Positions 35,327 through 44,747 of a stretch of DNA of 64,000 nt are shown here, one piece after another. The position numbers and the translations under genes were made by a program. How positions within the stretch are numbered: the first letter of the stretch is position 1; each line of letters opens with the position of its first letter. Origin of the DNA: Chloracidobacterium sp. (lineage in GTDB: Bacteria; Acidobacteriota; Blastocatellia; Chloracidobacteriales; Chloracidobacteriaceae); contig JANWUV010000003.1 of assembly GCA_025057975.1 (NCBI GenBank), positions 186,001-250,000 on the forward strand. The letters are read 5' to 3'. Below the pieces are notes generated by a model. That model did no database searches. It was not told the DNA's origin and saw only the letters and a list, made by a program, of their open reading frames with translations.

Positions 35327-36304
35327 CTAACGATCCGTTGCAATGCGTGGGTCAAGCAGACGGTAGAGCAAGTCCGTCAGCGTATTGACGGTGACATATG
35401 TCAGCGCGATGGCCAAGATGTTTGCCTGTACTTGGTTGTACTCACGCTCATTGATGGCGCGCACCGTCAGGTCGCCGACGCCCGGCAAAGAAAAAATGGT
35501 TTCCGTCACGATTGCGCCAGTGAGCACAATCCCAAACTGCAAGCCGATGATGGTAACGACCGGGATGAGGCTGTTTTTGAGAACGTGTTTGAACAGCACG
35601 ACGCGCTCCGGTAGTCCCTTGGCGCGCGCCGTACGGACGTAATCCTCACCCAACTCTTCAAGGAAACTGGAGCGGACAAGGCGGGTCAGGATGGCGGCCA
35701 TGGCAAGGCCAAGCGTGGTCGCCGGTAGGATAAAGTGTTCCACGCCGTCGCTGCCGGAGACCGGCAGCCAGTCAAGGTACACGGCGAAGAGCAAGATCGC
35801 CAACGGCCCGATGACGAAGTTGGGCAGCGCGACGCCGCCTAGCGACGCAACGGAAATCACCGTATCAAGCCATCGCCCACGGAAAACCGCCGCTGCAACA
35901 CCGAGCGGGATGGCGACGACGACCGCCACGAGGATGGCGGCGATGGCGAGCTTAAGCGTCGTTGGGTAACGCTTGAGCAGTTCCTGCATGACGTTCTTAC
36001 CGCTGAAGGTTTCGCCTAAGTCGCCGCGCAAGATACCGCGATGTTTGTCAGCGCCGTCCGGCGTGGACGCCCCGATCCACAGACGAACGTACTGTCGCCA
36101 CAGCGGTAAATCGAGGCCGTGTTTATGGCGGAGGGCCTGGATGTCCTCCGGGCGCGCACTGTCGCCAAGGTACATCACGACCGGGTCACCGGGTACAAGG
36201 TGAATCAACAAAAACACCAGCGTGACGACGGCCCACATCACGGGAATGACGACCGCCATCCGTTTGAGAAATGTCAGGACAAGCGACACCGGCACAGACG
36301 GCAC
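35327..36304 (-). CDS. ABC transporter permease, DppB/OppB type
   Basis: A 325-residue inner-membrane permease of peptide/nickel-type importers. It has an N-terminal helix after LKRMAVVIPVMWAVVTLVFLL, the periplasmic PGDPVVMYLGDSARPED segment and the cytoplasmic EAA-type loop (TRLVRSSFLEELGEDYVRTARAKGLPERVVLFKHVLKNSLIP split over that region). The C-terminal block FSLPGVGDLTVRAINERE follows. The start is a GTG without a clear Shine-Dalgarno. No binding protein, ATPase or second permease lies nearby. Confidence 0.85.
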   Translation of the reverse strand: MPSVPVSLVLTFLKRMAVVIPVMWAVVTLVFLLIHLVPGDPVVMYLGDSARPEDIQALRHKHGLDLPLWRQYVRLWIGASTPDGADKHRGILRGDLGETFSGKNVMQELLKRYPTTLKLAIAAILVAVVVAIPLGVAAAVFRGRWLDTVISVASLGGVALPNFVIGPLAILLFAVYLDWLPVSGSDGVEHFILPATTLGLAMAAILTRLVRSSFLEELGEDYVRTARAKGLPERVVLFKHVLKNSLIPVVTIIGLQFGIVLTGAIVTETIFSLPGVGDLTVRAINEREYNQVQANILAIALTYVTVNTLTDLLYRLLDPRIATDR

Positions 36305-36348
36305 AGCGGCGACCAGAGTCGCCGCCAGAAGGGTATGGGTTCAGTCTG

Positions 36349-36870
36349 TTAGTTGAGCCGGCACTGAAGCCGACGGATGGCCTTTTTGGCGGCGGTGTAC
36401 TCCGGGTAGTACGCCAGCGCAATACTGTACTCCCGCATTGCGTCCATCCAGCGCCCCTGAAACTCAAGCACCCGGCCGTAGTTGAAGTGCGGGTAGAAAT
36501 AACACTCGTACCGTTTAGCCTTCATCGCGCGCTTGAGCCACAACGTCGCCGACAGCGGATCGCCCCGCTCGATCAAATATGCGCCAATGTCGTTGTAGGG
36601 ATTGCCAAACTCCGGGTCGAGTTCAATTGCGCGCAGACACTCCGCAATCGCACGGTCCAGGTCGCCCAAAAAGCTGTACGTCCAACCGAGAAAGGTGTGG
36701 GCTTCCGCCGTCGGGTAAAGCGCAATCGAGCGTTCGTACAGTTGAATGGCCTCTTCAAGCTTGCCTTCCATCTGCCGCCGATACGCCGCCTGAAAGTAAT
36801 AGGCAGCTTCTCGCTCAGCCACATCGTCGGTCGTCTCAGGGCGCTCAAAGTCATCCCGCGCGTCGTTCAT
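36349..36870 (-). CDS. TPR protein
   Basis: A 173-residue protein with about four tetratricopeptide repeats (LEEAIQLYERSIALYP, LDRAIAECLRAIELDPEFGNPYND, then two more). It is soluble, with no signal peptide, so probably a cytoplasmic protein-protein adaptor. Its start lies about 20 bases before the stop of the exonuclease gene, so the two overlap. In-frame ATGs at 36885 and 36879 are alternatives. Confidence 0.75.
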   Translation of the reverse strand: MNDARDDFERPETTDDVAEREAAYYFQAAYRRQMEGKLEEAIQLYERSIALYPTAEAHTFLGWTYSFLGDLDRAIAECLRAIELDPEFGNPYNDIGAYLIERGDPLSATLWLKRAMKAKRYECYFYPHFNYGRVLEFQGRWMDAMREYSIALAYYPEYTAAKKAIRRLQCRLN

Positions 36871-37717
36871 GGTGTTCATCCTCACCGGTAAGCTGAAGTC
36901 GTCGCCGATGTGTACGCCGCCCTTTTGTCATAAGCGCGGCCGCAGCTTCAACGGTTAAGATGTCCTGCTCAATCAGCCGTTCCAACAATCGCAGGAAAAC
37001 CTTAGCGGTCGCAAGGGCGTCTCCCGATGCGCGGTGGCGGGCCACATTCGGAATCCGAAAGTAATCCGTGACGGCGTCCAATCGGTAGCTGTCTAGACCG
37101 GGCGCAAGGCGGCGCGCAAGTTGCACCGTACACAGCGTCGGCGCTGTCCAGACAAAGGTCTCATCGGCGCGCGTCAACTCAGCGGTGAGAAAACGGCGGT
37201 CAAAGGCTGCGTTGTGGGCGACCACCACTGCTGCGCTGAGACGCTCCCGTATGTCGAACGCCACCGCCGCAAAAGGCGGGGCGGCGGCGACCATGGCGTC
37301 CGTAATGCCGGTCAAGGCGCTGATAGCCGGCGGAATCGGTTCACCGGGATTAATCAGGCTCGTGAAGGTCTCGGTAATCCGTCCGCGCTCAATCGTGACA
37401 CAGGCGACTTCAGTAACCCGCCCCCGCTGCGCGCTGCGCCCCGTCGTTTCCACATCAACCACGGCGAAGCGGGCTTCGGTCAGCAGCGCAGACGCGAAGT
37501 TCTCCGCCGGCGACGACGGACGCCAACGCAGACAGTTGTCGTCGCCGAGAACGGCTTCGGGGATTTGCGCAAGCAAAGGTTGCAAAATCCGGCGGATTTG
37601 CTCCGGCGACGCCCACGGCGCTTTGAGGAGATCGCGCCCCAGCGTTGTGAGTGAAACTGGACCGCACGCTGTCGCCAACCGCATGCGAAGTTGGTGGAGA
37701 ATCGTAGAAGCGCCCAT
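36851..37717 (-). CDS. DEDDh 3'-5' exonuclease (DNA polymerase III epsilon-like)
   Basis: A 288-residue protein. The N-terminal ~90 residues are helical and possibly DNA-binding (PWASPEQIRRILQPLLAQ). The exonuclease domain follows with the DEDDh residues: VVDVETTG, AHNAAFDRRFL and HRASGDALAT. This domain proofreads or degrades single-stranded DNA. The DnaQ-like class is often fused to other domains, and here it carries a N-terminal extension instead. ATG 37795 is in frame but its residues look non-coding, and ATG 37717 was preferred. The 3' end overlaps the TPR gene. Confidence 0.87.
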   Translation of the reverse strand: MGASTILHQLRMRLATACGPVSLTTLGRDLLKAPWASPEQIRRILQPLLAQIPEAVLGDDNCLRWRPSSPAENFASALLTEARFAVVDVETTGRSAQRGRVTEVACVTIERGRITETFTSLINPGEPIPPAISALTGITDAMVAAAPPFAAVAFDIRERLSAAVVVAHNAAFDRRFLTAELTRADETFVWTAPTLCTVQLARRLAPGLDSYRLDAVTDYFRIPNVARHRASGDALATAKVFLRLLERLIEQDILTVEAAAALMTKGRRTHRRRLQLTGEDEHHERRAG

Positions 37718-37936
37718 CGTCGCTCTGCTTTGCGCGCCGTTTCCGGCGGCGGCGTGGGGAACCAAAAGCTTTTCAAAAGCGCCAACAGCGTCCACCGGGC
37801 CTCAGCGCCTGCACCGCGCCAACCGCTTCCCCGGCGAGTTGCATCGCAGCCCGTATTCCTCGACAATCAGCCCTTTCCGGCCCGAACCGAAAGTTTGCGT
37901 CCAGAAGTTTGCGTCCAGCCCAAGCAACCACCGTCC

Positions 37937-39784
37937 ATGAAGGCTCTCAAACCTTTCCGTGAACTCCTTGCCGCCGGCGGCATCCATGTCTTCGACGGCG
38001 CCATGGGGACGATGCTCTACGCCAGAGGCGTGTACGTCAACCGCTGCTACGACGAAATTTCGCTTTCCAACCCCTCGCTCGTGCAGGAAATCCACCGCGA
38101 GTACGTCAAGGCCGGCGCGGAAATCGTCCAGACCAACACCTTTGGCGCGAATCGGCCGAAGCTTGAGGCTTACGGGTTTCAAGACCGCGTTCAGGAAATC
38201 AACTACAAGGCGGCGAAGCTGGCGCGGGAAGCGGTGGGGCCGCAGGTGTATGTCGCCGGCTCTATCGGGCCGCTTGGCATCCGCATTGAGCCGTGGGGTC
38301 CAACCTCGTTTGATGAAGCTAAGGCGTTTTTCCGCGAGCAAGCTGAAGCCTTGCTGGACGGCGGCGTAGACCTCATCGTACTCGAAACCTTCACCGACCT
38401 AACCGAGATTCGGCAGGCGCTGGCGGCCGTCCGGGAACTGTCGCCCGACCTTCCCGTGGTCGCCCAGATGACCGTAGGCGAAGATGGAACGACCGGTTAC
38501 GGAACGGCGCCGGAAGTTTTTACCCGGCGGCTCGACGAATGGGGCGCGGACGCCATCGGCCTCAACTGCAGTGTCGGTCCCAAACCAATGCTCGAAGCTA
38601 TTGAGCGCATGGCGGCGCTCACCGACAAGCCCCTCTCCGCACAACCCAACGCCGGCCTGCCCCAGGACCTCCACGGACGCAAGATTTACCTGTGTTCACC
38701 AGAGTACATGGCAAAATATGCGCGGCGGCTCATTCAGACAGGCGTCCGACTCATCGGCGGTTGCTGCGGGACGACGCCCGAACACATCAAAACCCTCAAG
38801 GCCGCCGTCCGAGCGCTGTCGCCAGCCAAACGCCTGGAGCCGGTTATCCAAGTCGCCGAAACCAAACTCCCCGACGTCCGCATCACGCCGACCGAAGAAA
38901 AATCGCGCTTTGCGCGCAAGATTGCTCGCGGAGAGTTCGTCACCAGCGTCGAAATCGTTCCACCACGCGGCTGTGACCCAACCAAAATGTTGGAAGGCGT
39001 CCGGCTGCTCAAAGAAGCGGGTGTGGACGCCGTCAATGTGCCTGACGGCCCGCGCGCGCAATCCCGCATGAGCGCCATCGCCACTTCGGTCATCATCGAG
39101 CAGCGGGTCGGCATTGAAACTGTGACGCACTACTGTTGCCGCGACCGCAATCTACTGGGGATGACCTCCGATCTGCTGGGCGCGGCCGGGCTGGGTTTGC
39201 GCAACATTCTCCTCATCACCGGGGACCCGCCTAAAATGGGTCCTTACCCAGACGCCACCGCCGTCTTTGACATTGACTCCATCGGTCTGACCAACATGGT
39301 CAAACGGCTCAACATGGGCCTTGACTTGGGTGGAAACGCCATCGGGCAGCCAACGTCCTACTTCATCGGCGTCGGCGTCAATCCCTGCGCTGTGGATTTG
39401 GATTACGAAATCCGCCGGTTTGAATACAAAGTTGAAGCCGGGGCGGAGTTTGCCATCACGCAGCCGATCTTCGACGTAGCGATGTTTCGCGCGTTTCTCA
39501 AACGGATTGAGCACTGTCGCATTCCCATCATCGCCGGCATCTGGCCGCTGACGAGCTACCGGAACGCGGAATTTCTCAGCAACGAAGTGCCGGGCGTCGT
39601 TGTGTCGCCGGACATTCTCGAACGGATGCGCCGCGCCAATGCTTCGCCGGAGGCGGGGCAACGCGAAGGCTTGGCTATCGCCCGCGAAATGCTGGCCGAA
39701 GTGCGCGACCTTGTGCAGGGCGTTCAGGTCAGCGCGCCATTCGGGCGCGTCGCCTATGCGCTGGAAGTGTTCTCCGTCCTGTAA
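37937..39784 (+). CDS. bifunctional homocysteine S-methyltransferase / methylenetetrahydrofolate reductase
   Basis: A 615-residue fusion like Bacillus YitJ. The N-terminal methyltransferase domain (1-290) has DGAMGTML and the three zinc-binding cysteines, C211 (GLNCSVGP) and C276-C277 (GGCCGTTP). The C-terminal MTHFR domain (about 315-615) has VPPRGCDPTKM, LLITGDPP and FAITQPIFD. It lacks the cobalamin-binding module of MetH, so the methyl acceptor chemistry is that of the B12-independent type. It runs alone, convergent to the DASS gene. Confidence 0.92.
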   Translation: MKALKPFRELLAAGGIHVFDGAMGTMLYARGVYVNRCYDEISLSNPSLVQEIHREYVKAGAEIVQTNTFGANRPKLEAYGFQDRVQEINYKAAKLAREAVGPQVYVAGSIGPLGIRIEPWGPTSFDEAKAFFREQAEALLDGGVDLIVLETFTDLTEIRQALAAVRELSPDLPVVAQMTVGEDGTTGYGTAPEVFTRRLDEWGADAIGLNCSVGPKPMLEAIERMAALTDKPLSAQPNAGLPQDLHGRKIYLCSPEYMAKYARRLIQTGVRLIGGCCGTTPEHIKTLKAAVRALSPAKRLEPVIQVAETKLPDVRITPTEEKSRFARKIARGEFVTSVEIVPPRGCDPTKMLEGVRLLKEAGVDAVNVPDGPRAQSRMSAIATSVIIEQRVGIETVTHYCCRDRNLLGMTSDLLGAAGLGLRNILLITGDPPKMGPYPDATAVFDIDSIGLTNMVKRLNMGLDLGGNAIGQPTSYFIGVGVNPCAVDLDYEIRRFEYKVEAGAEFAITQPIFDVAMFRAFLKRIEHCRIPIIAGIWPLTSYRNAEFLSNEVPGVVVSPDILERMRRANASPEAGQREGLAIAREMLAEVRDLVQGVQVSAPFGRVAYALEVFSVL

Positions 39785-39817
39785 GTTGTCTGCTACGGCG
39801 CGCAGCCGCAGGCTTAC
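39781..39817. terminator. dyad between convergent metabolic genes
   Basis: GTAAG at 39781-39785 pairs with CTTAC at 39813-39817, with an inner CTGC/GCAG pairing. It spans the 29-base gap and both stop codons, so both transcripts would end here. There is no T-run, so the call is tentative. Confidence 0.35.
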
Positions 39818-41268
39818 CAGTACCGCAGCAGTCGCAGCCAGAAAACGCCAATCGTCAGCCAGACGGCTAAATTCGCCAGCGACGTCACCAATCCCAGCCG
39901 CCACCATGTCCGCTGACCGACGTAACCGGCGGCGAAGTAAATCGGTGCAGGGGTCGTCCCGTAGTGGGTTAGGCCGGCGCATAGGTTTGAGGCGTAAGCC
40001 AGCACAAAAGCCGCCAATAACGCCGGCGCTCCGGCGGCGAGCAAGACCACGAGAAACGGTACGTACATTGCCGTTGCATGTGCGGTGATGCTTGCAAAGG
40101 CGTAGTGGGCGTAGAAGTACGCGGCGACCAACACCAAGCCAGCGGCGGGCCACGCCCAGCCAGCCGCTTGACCGGCGACCGCCTGCGCAAACCGCTCGGT
40201 CAACCCTGTTTCACCAAGAGCTTCCGCCAACCGAACCAAGCCGCCATACCACAGGAAAACATCCCACGCAAAGCGTTCGCCTGTTACGTCTTCCCACGTC
40301 AGCACACCGGTCAGCAACAGCACGCCGACGCCCAACAGGGCGACAACGGCGTAGTTGAGCAGTCCTTCCAAGCCAAGACTGCGCAGCCACACGTCCGCGT
40401 TGGGAATGCCGGATGTTAGCCACAGCACGATGACGAAAACAAACACGCCGGCTAACAGCCGCTCGTCCCAACTCGTCGGCCCCAGCCGCTCAAGTTCCGC
40501 CTGCGCCAGACGCGGCGCATCCGGCGTCTGGGTAATCTCCGGTGGAAACAGCCGGTAAAGCAGCAGCGGGACGATAACCAGTGACGTCAACGCTGGGACA
40601 ACGCCGCCGGCAAACCAGCTGCCGTAGGTTAACTCCACATTAACGGTCGTTTTGGCGAGCTTGGCGATGAGGACGTTCGACGCCTGTCCGGTCAGGAAGA
40701 GGGCGCAGGCAATAACTTCGCACTGGTAGACCATGACGACCAGAAACGCGCCTAAGCGTCGGGCCGTCGCGCCGGGACGGGACTCATACGCTTCGGCGAC
40801 GCTCTTCACAATCGGAAACAGCACGCCGCCCGCCCGCGCGCCGTTGGAGGGGATGGCGGCGGCCAAAACCACGTCGGCGGCGACCAGCGCGTAGCCCAAC
40901 CCCAGCGTCCGCCGACCCATTAGGCGGATGAACTGAAAGGCCAGTCGGCGTCCGAAGCCGGTGCGCGTCATAGCGCGCGCCATCAGACAGGCGGCTAAAA
41001 CCAACCATACCGTTGGGTCACCGTAGCCGGCCAGCGCCGACTTGGGCGGCAGCGCGCCGGTCGCCGTCGCCGCGATGACGCCCAACAAGACCACCAGCCC
41101 GCCCGCCGCCGGTTGCAGAATGAGACCGGCGATGACGGCAGCGAAAATCCCCGTAAGCGGACGCGCATTGGCGGCAAGATCGGTTGGACATAAGGCCCAA
41201 GCGGCAATTCCGACGCCGAGCGGCGCAAGCCCGCGCAGGAGTTTGGAACCTGTGAAATGTTGCGTCAT
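39814..41268 (-). CDS. DASS (SLC13/CitT)-type anion:sodium symporter
   Basis: A 484-residue inner-membrane protein with about 12 hydrophobic segments. The two family tip motifs are recognisable: IPSNGARAGGVLFPIV near the middle (usually S-N-T) and LTHYGTTPAPIYFAAGYV near the C-terminus. It imports di- or tricarboxylates such as succinate, malate or citrate with sodium or by exchange. The ATG at 41268 follows AGGAAG. The S-N-G variant is worth noting because the third position normally helps to bind sodium. Confidence 0.88.
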   Translation of the reverse strand: MTQHFTGSKLLRGLAPLGVGIAAWALCPTDLAANARPLTGIFAAVIAGLILQPAAGGLVVLLGVIAATATGALPPKSALAGYGDPTVWLVLAACLMARAMTRTGFGRRLAFQFIRLMGRRTLGLGYALVAADVVLAAAIPSNGARAGGVLFPIVKSVAEAYESRPGATARRLGAFLVVMVYQCEVIACALFLTGQASNVLIAKLAKTTVNVELTYGSWFAGGVVPALTSLVIVPLLLYRLFPPEITQTPDAPRLAQAELERLGPTSWDERLLAGVFVFVIVLWLTSGIPNADVWLRSLGLEGLLNYAVVALLGVGVLLLTGVLTWEDVTGERFAWDVFLWYGGLVRLAEALGETGLTERFAQAVAGQAAGWAWPAAGLVLVAAYFYAHYAFASITAHATAMYVPFLVVLLAAGAPALLAAFVLAYASNLCAGLTHYGTTPAPIYFAAGYVGQRTWWRLGLVTSLANLAVWLTIGVFWLRLLRYW

Positions 41269-41421
41269 GGAGAGCTTCCTGCGGATTGTCGGCGTTGGCC
41301 GTAGTGATATTTTTAGCTTATCGTTGAATAAGGTTCTTTTATAGCGCCGAGCCTGTGCGAGGCGGTTCGGCCGGGCGTCCAAATTGTTCTCGCCGTCTTT
41401 CGGCGGTCAGGAGCAGCGTCT

Positions 41422-42567
41422 ATGCAGATTGACCTCACTGAAGAACAGATCCGCATTAAGTTCTCAGTTCGTGAGTTTGCCGAAGCTGAAATCGCGCCCC
41501 GTGTCATGACATGGGACGAACCCCAGCAATTTCCACTCGAACTGCAACCCAAGCTGGCCGAAATGGGGCTGATGGGCGTCATCATTCCTGAAGCCTATGG
41601 CGGAGCCGGGCTAGGGTATGTCGAATACGTGACCATCATCGAAGAGTTGGCGCGCGTAGACCCCTCGGTAGCGCTGGGCGTCGCCGCCCACAACTCCCTT
41701 GGCACAAACCACATTTTCATGGCTGGGACGGAAGCCCAACGGCAGACCTATGTAGCGCCGCTGGCGCGCGGCGAGAAGCTGAGCGCATGGGCACTGACCG
41801 AACCCGGCTCCGGCAGCGACGCAGCCGGCTTGGCCACAACGGCTGTACGGCGCAACGGCTACTTTGTCCTCAACGGCAGCAAGAACTTCATTACGCATGC
41901 CAGCTACGCGGACACCTGCGTCGTACTAGCCAGCACCGACCGCTCAAAGGGAACGCATGGCATCTCGGCGTTCATTGTGCCAACCGATACGCCGGGTTTC
42001 ATACGCGGCAAGAAGGAAAACAAGCTGGGGATGCGCGCTTCCGATACGGCCAGCTTGGCGTTTGTGGACATGCAGGTTCCGGCTGAAAATCTGCTCGGAC
42101 AAGAAAACGAGGGTTTTGTGGACGCCCTAAAGATTCTCGACGGTGGACGCATCTCGATTGCGGCGCTCTCGGTCGGGATTGCGCAGGGGGCGTACGAGGC
42201 GGCGCTGCGCTATGCCAAGGAACGGCACGCTTTTGGGCGTCCAATCGCCGAGTTTCAGGCGACACAGTGGAAGCTAGCCGATATGGCGACCCAGATCGAA
42301 GCTGCGCGGCTACTGACCTGGCGCGCGGCGGTGCTCAAGGACGCCGGTAAACGGACGACACGCGAATCAGCGATGGCGAAGCTTTACGCTTCAGAGGTTG
42401 CCGTCAAAGTCGCTGAAGAAGCCATCCAGATTCATGGCGGCTACGGGTATACGAAAGACTACCCAGTGGAGAAGTTCTGGCGCGACGCCAAGCTCTGTAC
42501 GATTGGCGAAGGCACGTCGGAGATTCAGCGGCTTGTCATCGCGCGCGAGATTCTGCGGCATCATTAG
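41422..42567 (+). CDS. acyl-CoA dehydrogenase
   Basis: A 381-residue FAD enzyme starting fatty acyl-CoA beta-oxidation. It has the N-terminal helical domain, [17 protein letters not shown] and [12 protein letters not shown]. The catalytic-glutamate block is [19 protein letters not shown], followed by [15 protein letters not shown]. Length and blocks match short-chain or butyryl-type dehydrogenases. No ETF gene is in the window. An AT-rich stretch at 41305-41345 upstream may hold promoters for it and for the divergent DASS gene. Confidence 0.93.
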   Translation: MQIDLTEEQIRIKFSVREFAEAEIAPRVMTWDEPQQFPLELQPKLAEMGLMGVIIPEAYGGAGLGYVEYVTIIEELARVDPSVALGVAAHNSLGTNHIFMAGTEAQRQTYVAPLARGEKLSAWALTEPGSGSDAAGLATTAVRRNGYFVLNGSKNFITHASYADTCVVLASTDRSKGTHGISAFIVPTDTPGFIRGKKENKLGMRASDTASLAFVDMQVPAENLLGQENEGFVDALKILDGGRISIAALSVGIAQGAYEAALRYAKERHAFGRPIAEFQATQWKLADMATQIEAARLLTWRAAVLKDAGKRTTRESAMAKLYASEVAVKVAEEAIQIHGGYGYTKDYPVEKFWRDAKLCTIGEGTSEIQRLVIAREILRHH

Positions 42568-43055
42568 GGCGCTCTCCGCTTGGGCGCAGTGGTAGTCGCG
42601 GTGAAACGCCTTGCCGTTTGGGATGCAGTGGAATGCCGCCGTGCCTCAAACGGCGGTCTGTTGACTTCTCGTTCTAGGAAAGCACGAGGGTAAGTTTCCA
42701 AAGGAGAGGAGGTAGGGCCATACTCTGGCGTAGGCGTCGGGCAGCGGCGGCGACCCGCCAACCCCTTGGTGGGAGCGAACTGGTCGCCAGTTGGCTCCCG
42801 CCACATACGGGGATGGCCACCTTGTCATCCGCTTCGCGGGGTCGGAAGGCGTCTGGCCGCTGGCCGCCACCATGCTGGGTATGGCGCTATACCTGCTCGA
42901 AAACCGCTCCAAACCTTTGTCCGCAACCGCGTTGGCCGGAAAGTGAACCTCTCGCGCCCATTTGTACTGTCCGTCAGAGGGAAGCATAGCTCACTTCGAT
43001 TTCGTGGCAGGCTGGGTCAAAATGACACCCCGAATATGCCGGCGGAGCGATTAGT
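42568..43055. other. gene-free region with a possible decayed coding remnant
   Basis: About 490 bases between the acyl-CoA dehydrogenase and a leftward membrane gene. On the plus strand, the frame ending in the TGA at about 42945 reads plausibly as protein for some 45 residues (QLAPATYGDGHLVIRF, then VWPLAATMLGMALYLLENRS) without a start or a known domain. It may be the tail of a lost gene. Nothing else recognised. Confidence 0.4.
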
Positions 43056-44669
43056 TCACAGGGCGTCCCTGCATCGCCGCAAGCCGTAAGCCAGTAATCC
43101 TCCGCCGACGGCTCCGGCCGTAAGCGTTCCAAACAACCACCAGCGGATAGGAATCGGCTGCCGCTCGCGCGGCTGGCGCGGCATCCAGATGACCCACGGC
43201 CGCCCAACGTAAAACACTTCGAAGTTGAGCGCCCATAGCGGCGAATCATCCGCCCGTTCCGGGGCGAGGCCAAACAGGCAGTACGTGTTGGCGTCGTCGT
43301 AGGGACCGGGTCGAAACCAGCACGCCAAGTCACGGGCCGACGGGTTTACCGGGTCAAGCAGCTCAAAGGGACGCGCCAGCAGCGCGCTTTCCCGAAAGTT
43401 GAACCCCGGATCGGTCGCCCAGAAGTGCGGCGGCAGACACCGCTCTAGAAAGAACCGCTGGTGGTCAAGGCTCAGGCCTAGCGCCTGTACACCGACGCCA
43501 GCTGCGACAATGACGGCGGCCGTCCAGTTCAGTAGCGTCCGTTGTGGTAGGAAGGCGAACGTCAGCGCCCACAACGGCAGAACTGGCAACAAGTAGCGCG
43601 GCCCCCAGCACCAATCGCCGCCGTAAAACGAAATGCACCCCAGAAAGGCGACCAATGTGACCGACGCCGCCAGCATCATGCGCGCCGTCATCGGCGCTTT
43701 GGCGCGCAATCCAGCGTAGCCAAAGAGCGCCAGCAGAATTGGTGGGCTGTACCACATAACGCCCTTGCCGGGGCTAATGAGCAGTCCCGGTATGCCGTAG
43801 AGCGGATTCCCCAAAAACGATGGATGTCCTGGAATGTTGAACTTGCCGGTGTCGAGCGGGTGGCCAAAGCGCAGCACGTTGTAAAAACCAAACAGGAGGA
43901 GGCCGGCGCTACAGCCGACACTGAACGCCGCAATCCGTTGCAGCGACGCTCGCCCAGTGGTTGTTTTCCAAAACGCCGTCCAGAGCTGCGCCAACCAGGG
44001 GCGCAGGTCTCCAACCAGCGGCGGCGGGGTTACGCTCACCCGTGAGCACATCAGCGCCAGAAACGGCCAGAGCAAAACTAGGTGTTCGACGAAGTTCACG
44101 AGCCAACCGGCGCAAAGACCGCCCACAACGGCGTAGCCGACCGACCGCCGCCGGGCACTGCGATAGGCGCACCAAGCGGCGCACAGGACAAAAAACGCCT
44201 GCTGTACGTTGTCAAACGTCGTCGTCGCCCCGATGAAGGTCAGCGTGGCGAAGGCGTTGACGAGCGTCCAAAGCACCGCCCTTCCCGGCGTGACGCCCAA
44301 ATCCAGCAAAAAGTAAAGCAGGACAACGGCCAACCCGGCGGCGACCAGCGCTGACGTGAGCGAAAACAAAAACCGCTGCCGTTCCCCTTTCCAATCGTCG
44401 CCCAACTTGCCCAGCGCTACCAACGGCGCGCCCAAGGCTGACGCCGCGACGCCGTAGTGACTGTAGAGCCTTCCATCGCGCCCGCGTACCCCGATCCAGA
44501 CAAGCATTGGGTCGCGGAGGGTGGGCTTTCCAACTTCGACGAGGCTGCGCGCCACTTCAAAGCGGCACTGCCCGTCAATGATGTCTATGCGACCGGGACT
44601 CGTCAGCACATACACCGCGCCGACCAGCAAAAACAGTCCCGTCGCGAGCCATAGCGAAAGAGCCTTCAC
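43056..44669 (-). CDS. polytopic membrane protein, glycosyltransferase-like layout
   Basis: A 537-residue protein with about 11 hydrophobic segments. It has an early periplasmic acidic/charged loop (DIIDGQCRFEVARSL, GRLYSHYGVAASALGAPLVALG) and several aromatic lumenal loops (YGGDWCWGPRYLLPVLPLW). That arrangement is seen in polyprenyl-phosphate-dependent (GT-C-like) membrane transferases, but I recognise no family signature firmly. GTG 44669 gives a tidy membrane start (MKALSLWLATGLFLLVG), and no Shine-Dalgarno is seen. The gene to the right is divergent and also polytopic. Confidence 0.6.
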   Translation of the reverse strand: MKALSLWLATGLFLLVGAVYVLTSPGRIDIIDGQCRFEVARSLVEVGKPTLRDPMLVWIGVRGRDGRLYSHYGVAASALGAPLVALGKLGDDWKGERQRFLFSLTSALVAAGLAVVLLYFLLDLGVTPGRAVLWTLVNAFATLTFIGATTTFDNVQQAFFVLCAAWCAYRSARRRSVGYAVVGGLCAGWLVNFVEHLVLLWPFLALMCSRVSVTPPPLVGDLRPWLAQLWTAFWKTTTGRASLQRIAAFSVGCSAGLLLFGFYNVLRFGHPLDTGKFNIPGHPSFLGNPLYGIPGLLISPGKGVMWYSPPILLALFGYAGLRAKAPMTARMMLAASVTLVAFLGCISFYGGDWCWGPRYLLPVLPLWALTFAFLPQRTLLNWTAAVIVAAGVGVQALGLSLDHQRFFLERCLPPHFWATDPGFNFRESALLARPFELLDPVNPSARDLACWFRPGPYDDANTYCLFGLAPERADDSPLWALNFEVFYVGRPWVIWMPRQPRERQPIPIRWWLFGTLTAGAVGGGLLAYGLRRCRDAL

Positions 44670-44747
44670 AAGAAAAACGTTGACAACATGAGGAGACGAC
44701 GAAATCGGCGTTGCGTCGGCATGCCGGGCGCAAGTATATGCACGCCC

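Noticed and set aside
36271-36891. Plus-strand frame over the TPR gene
   Set aside because: A shadow of the leftward TPR gene, which has clear TPR motifs in the other frame.
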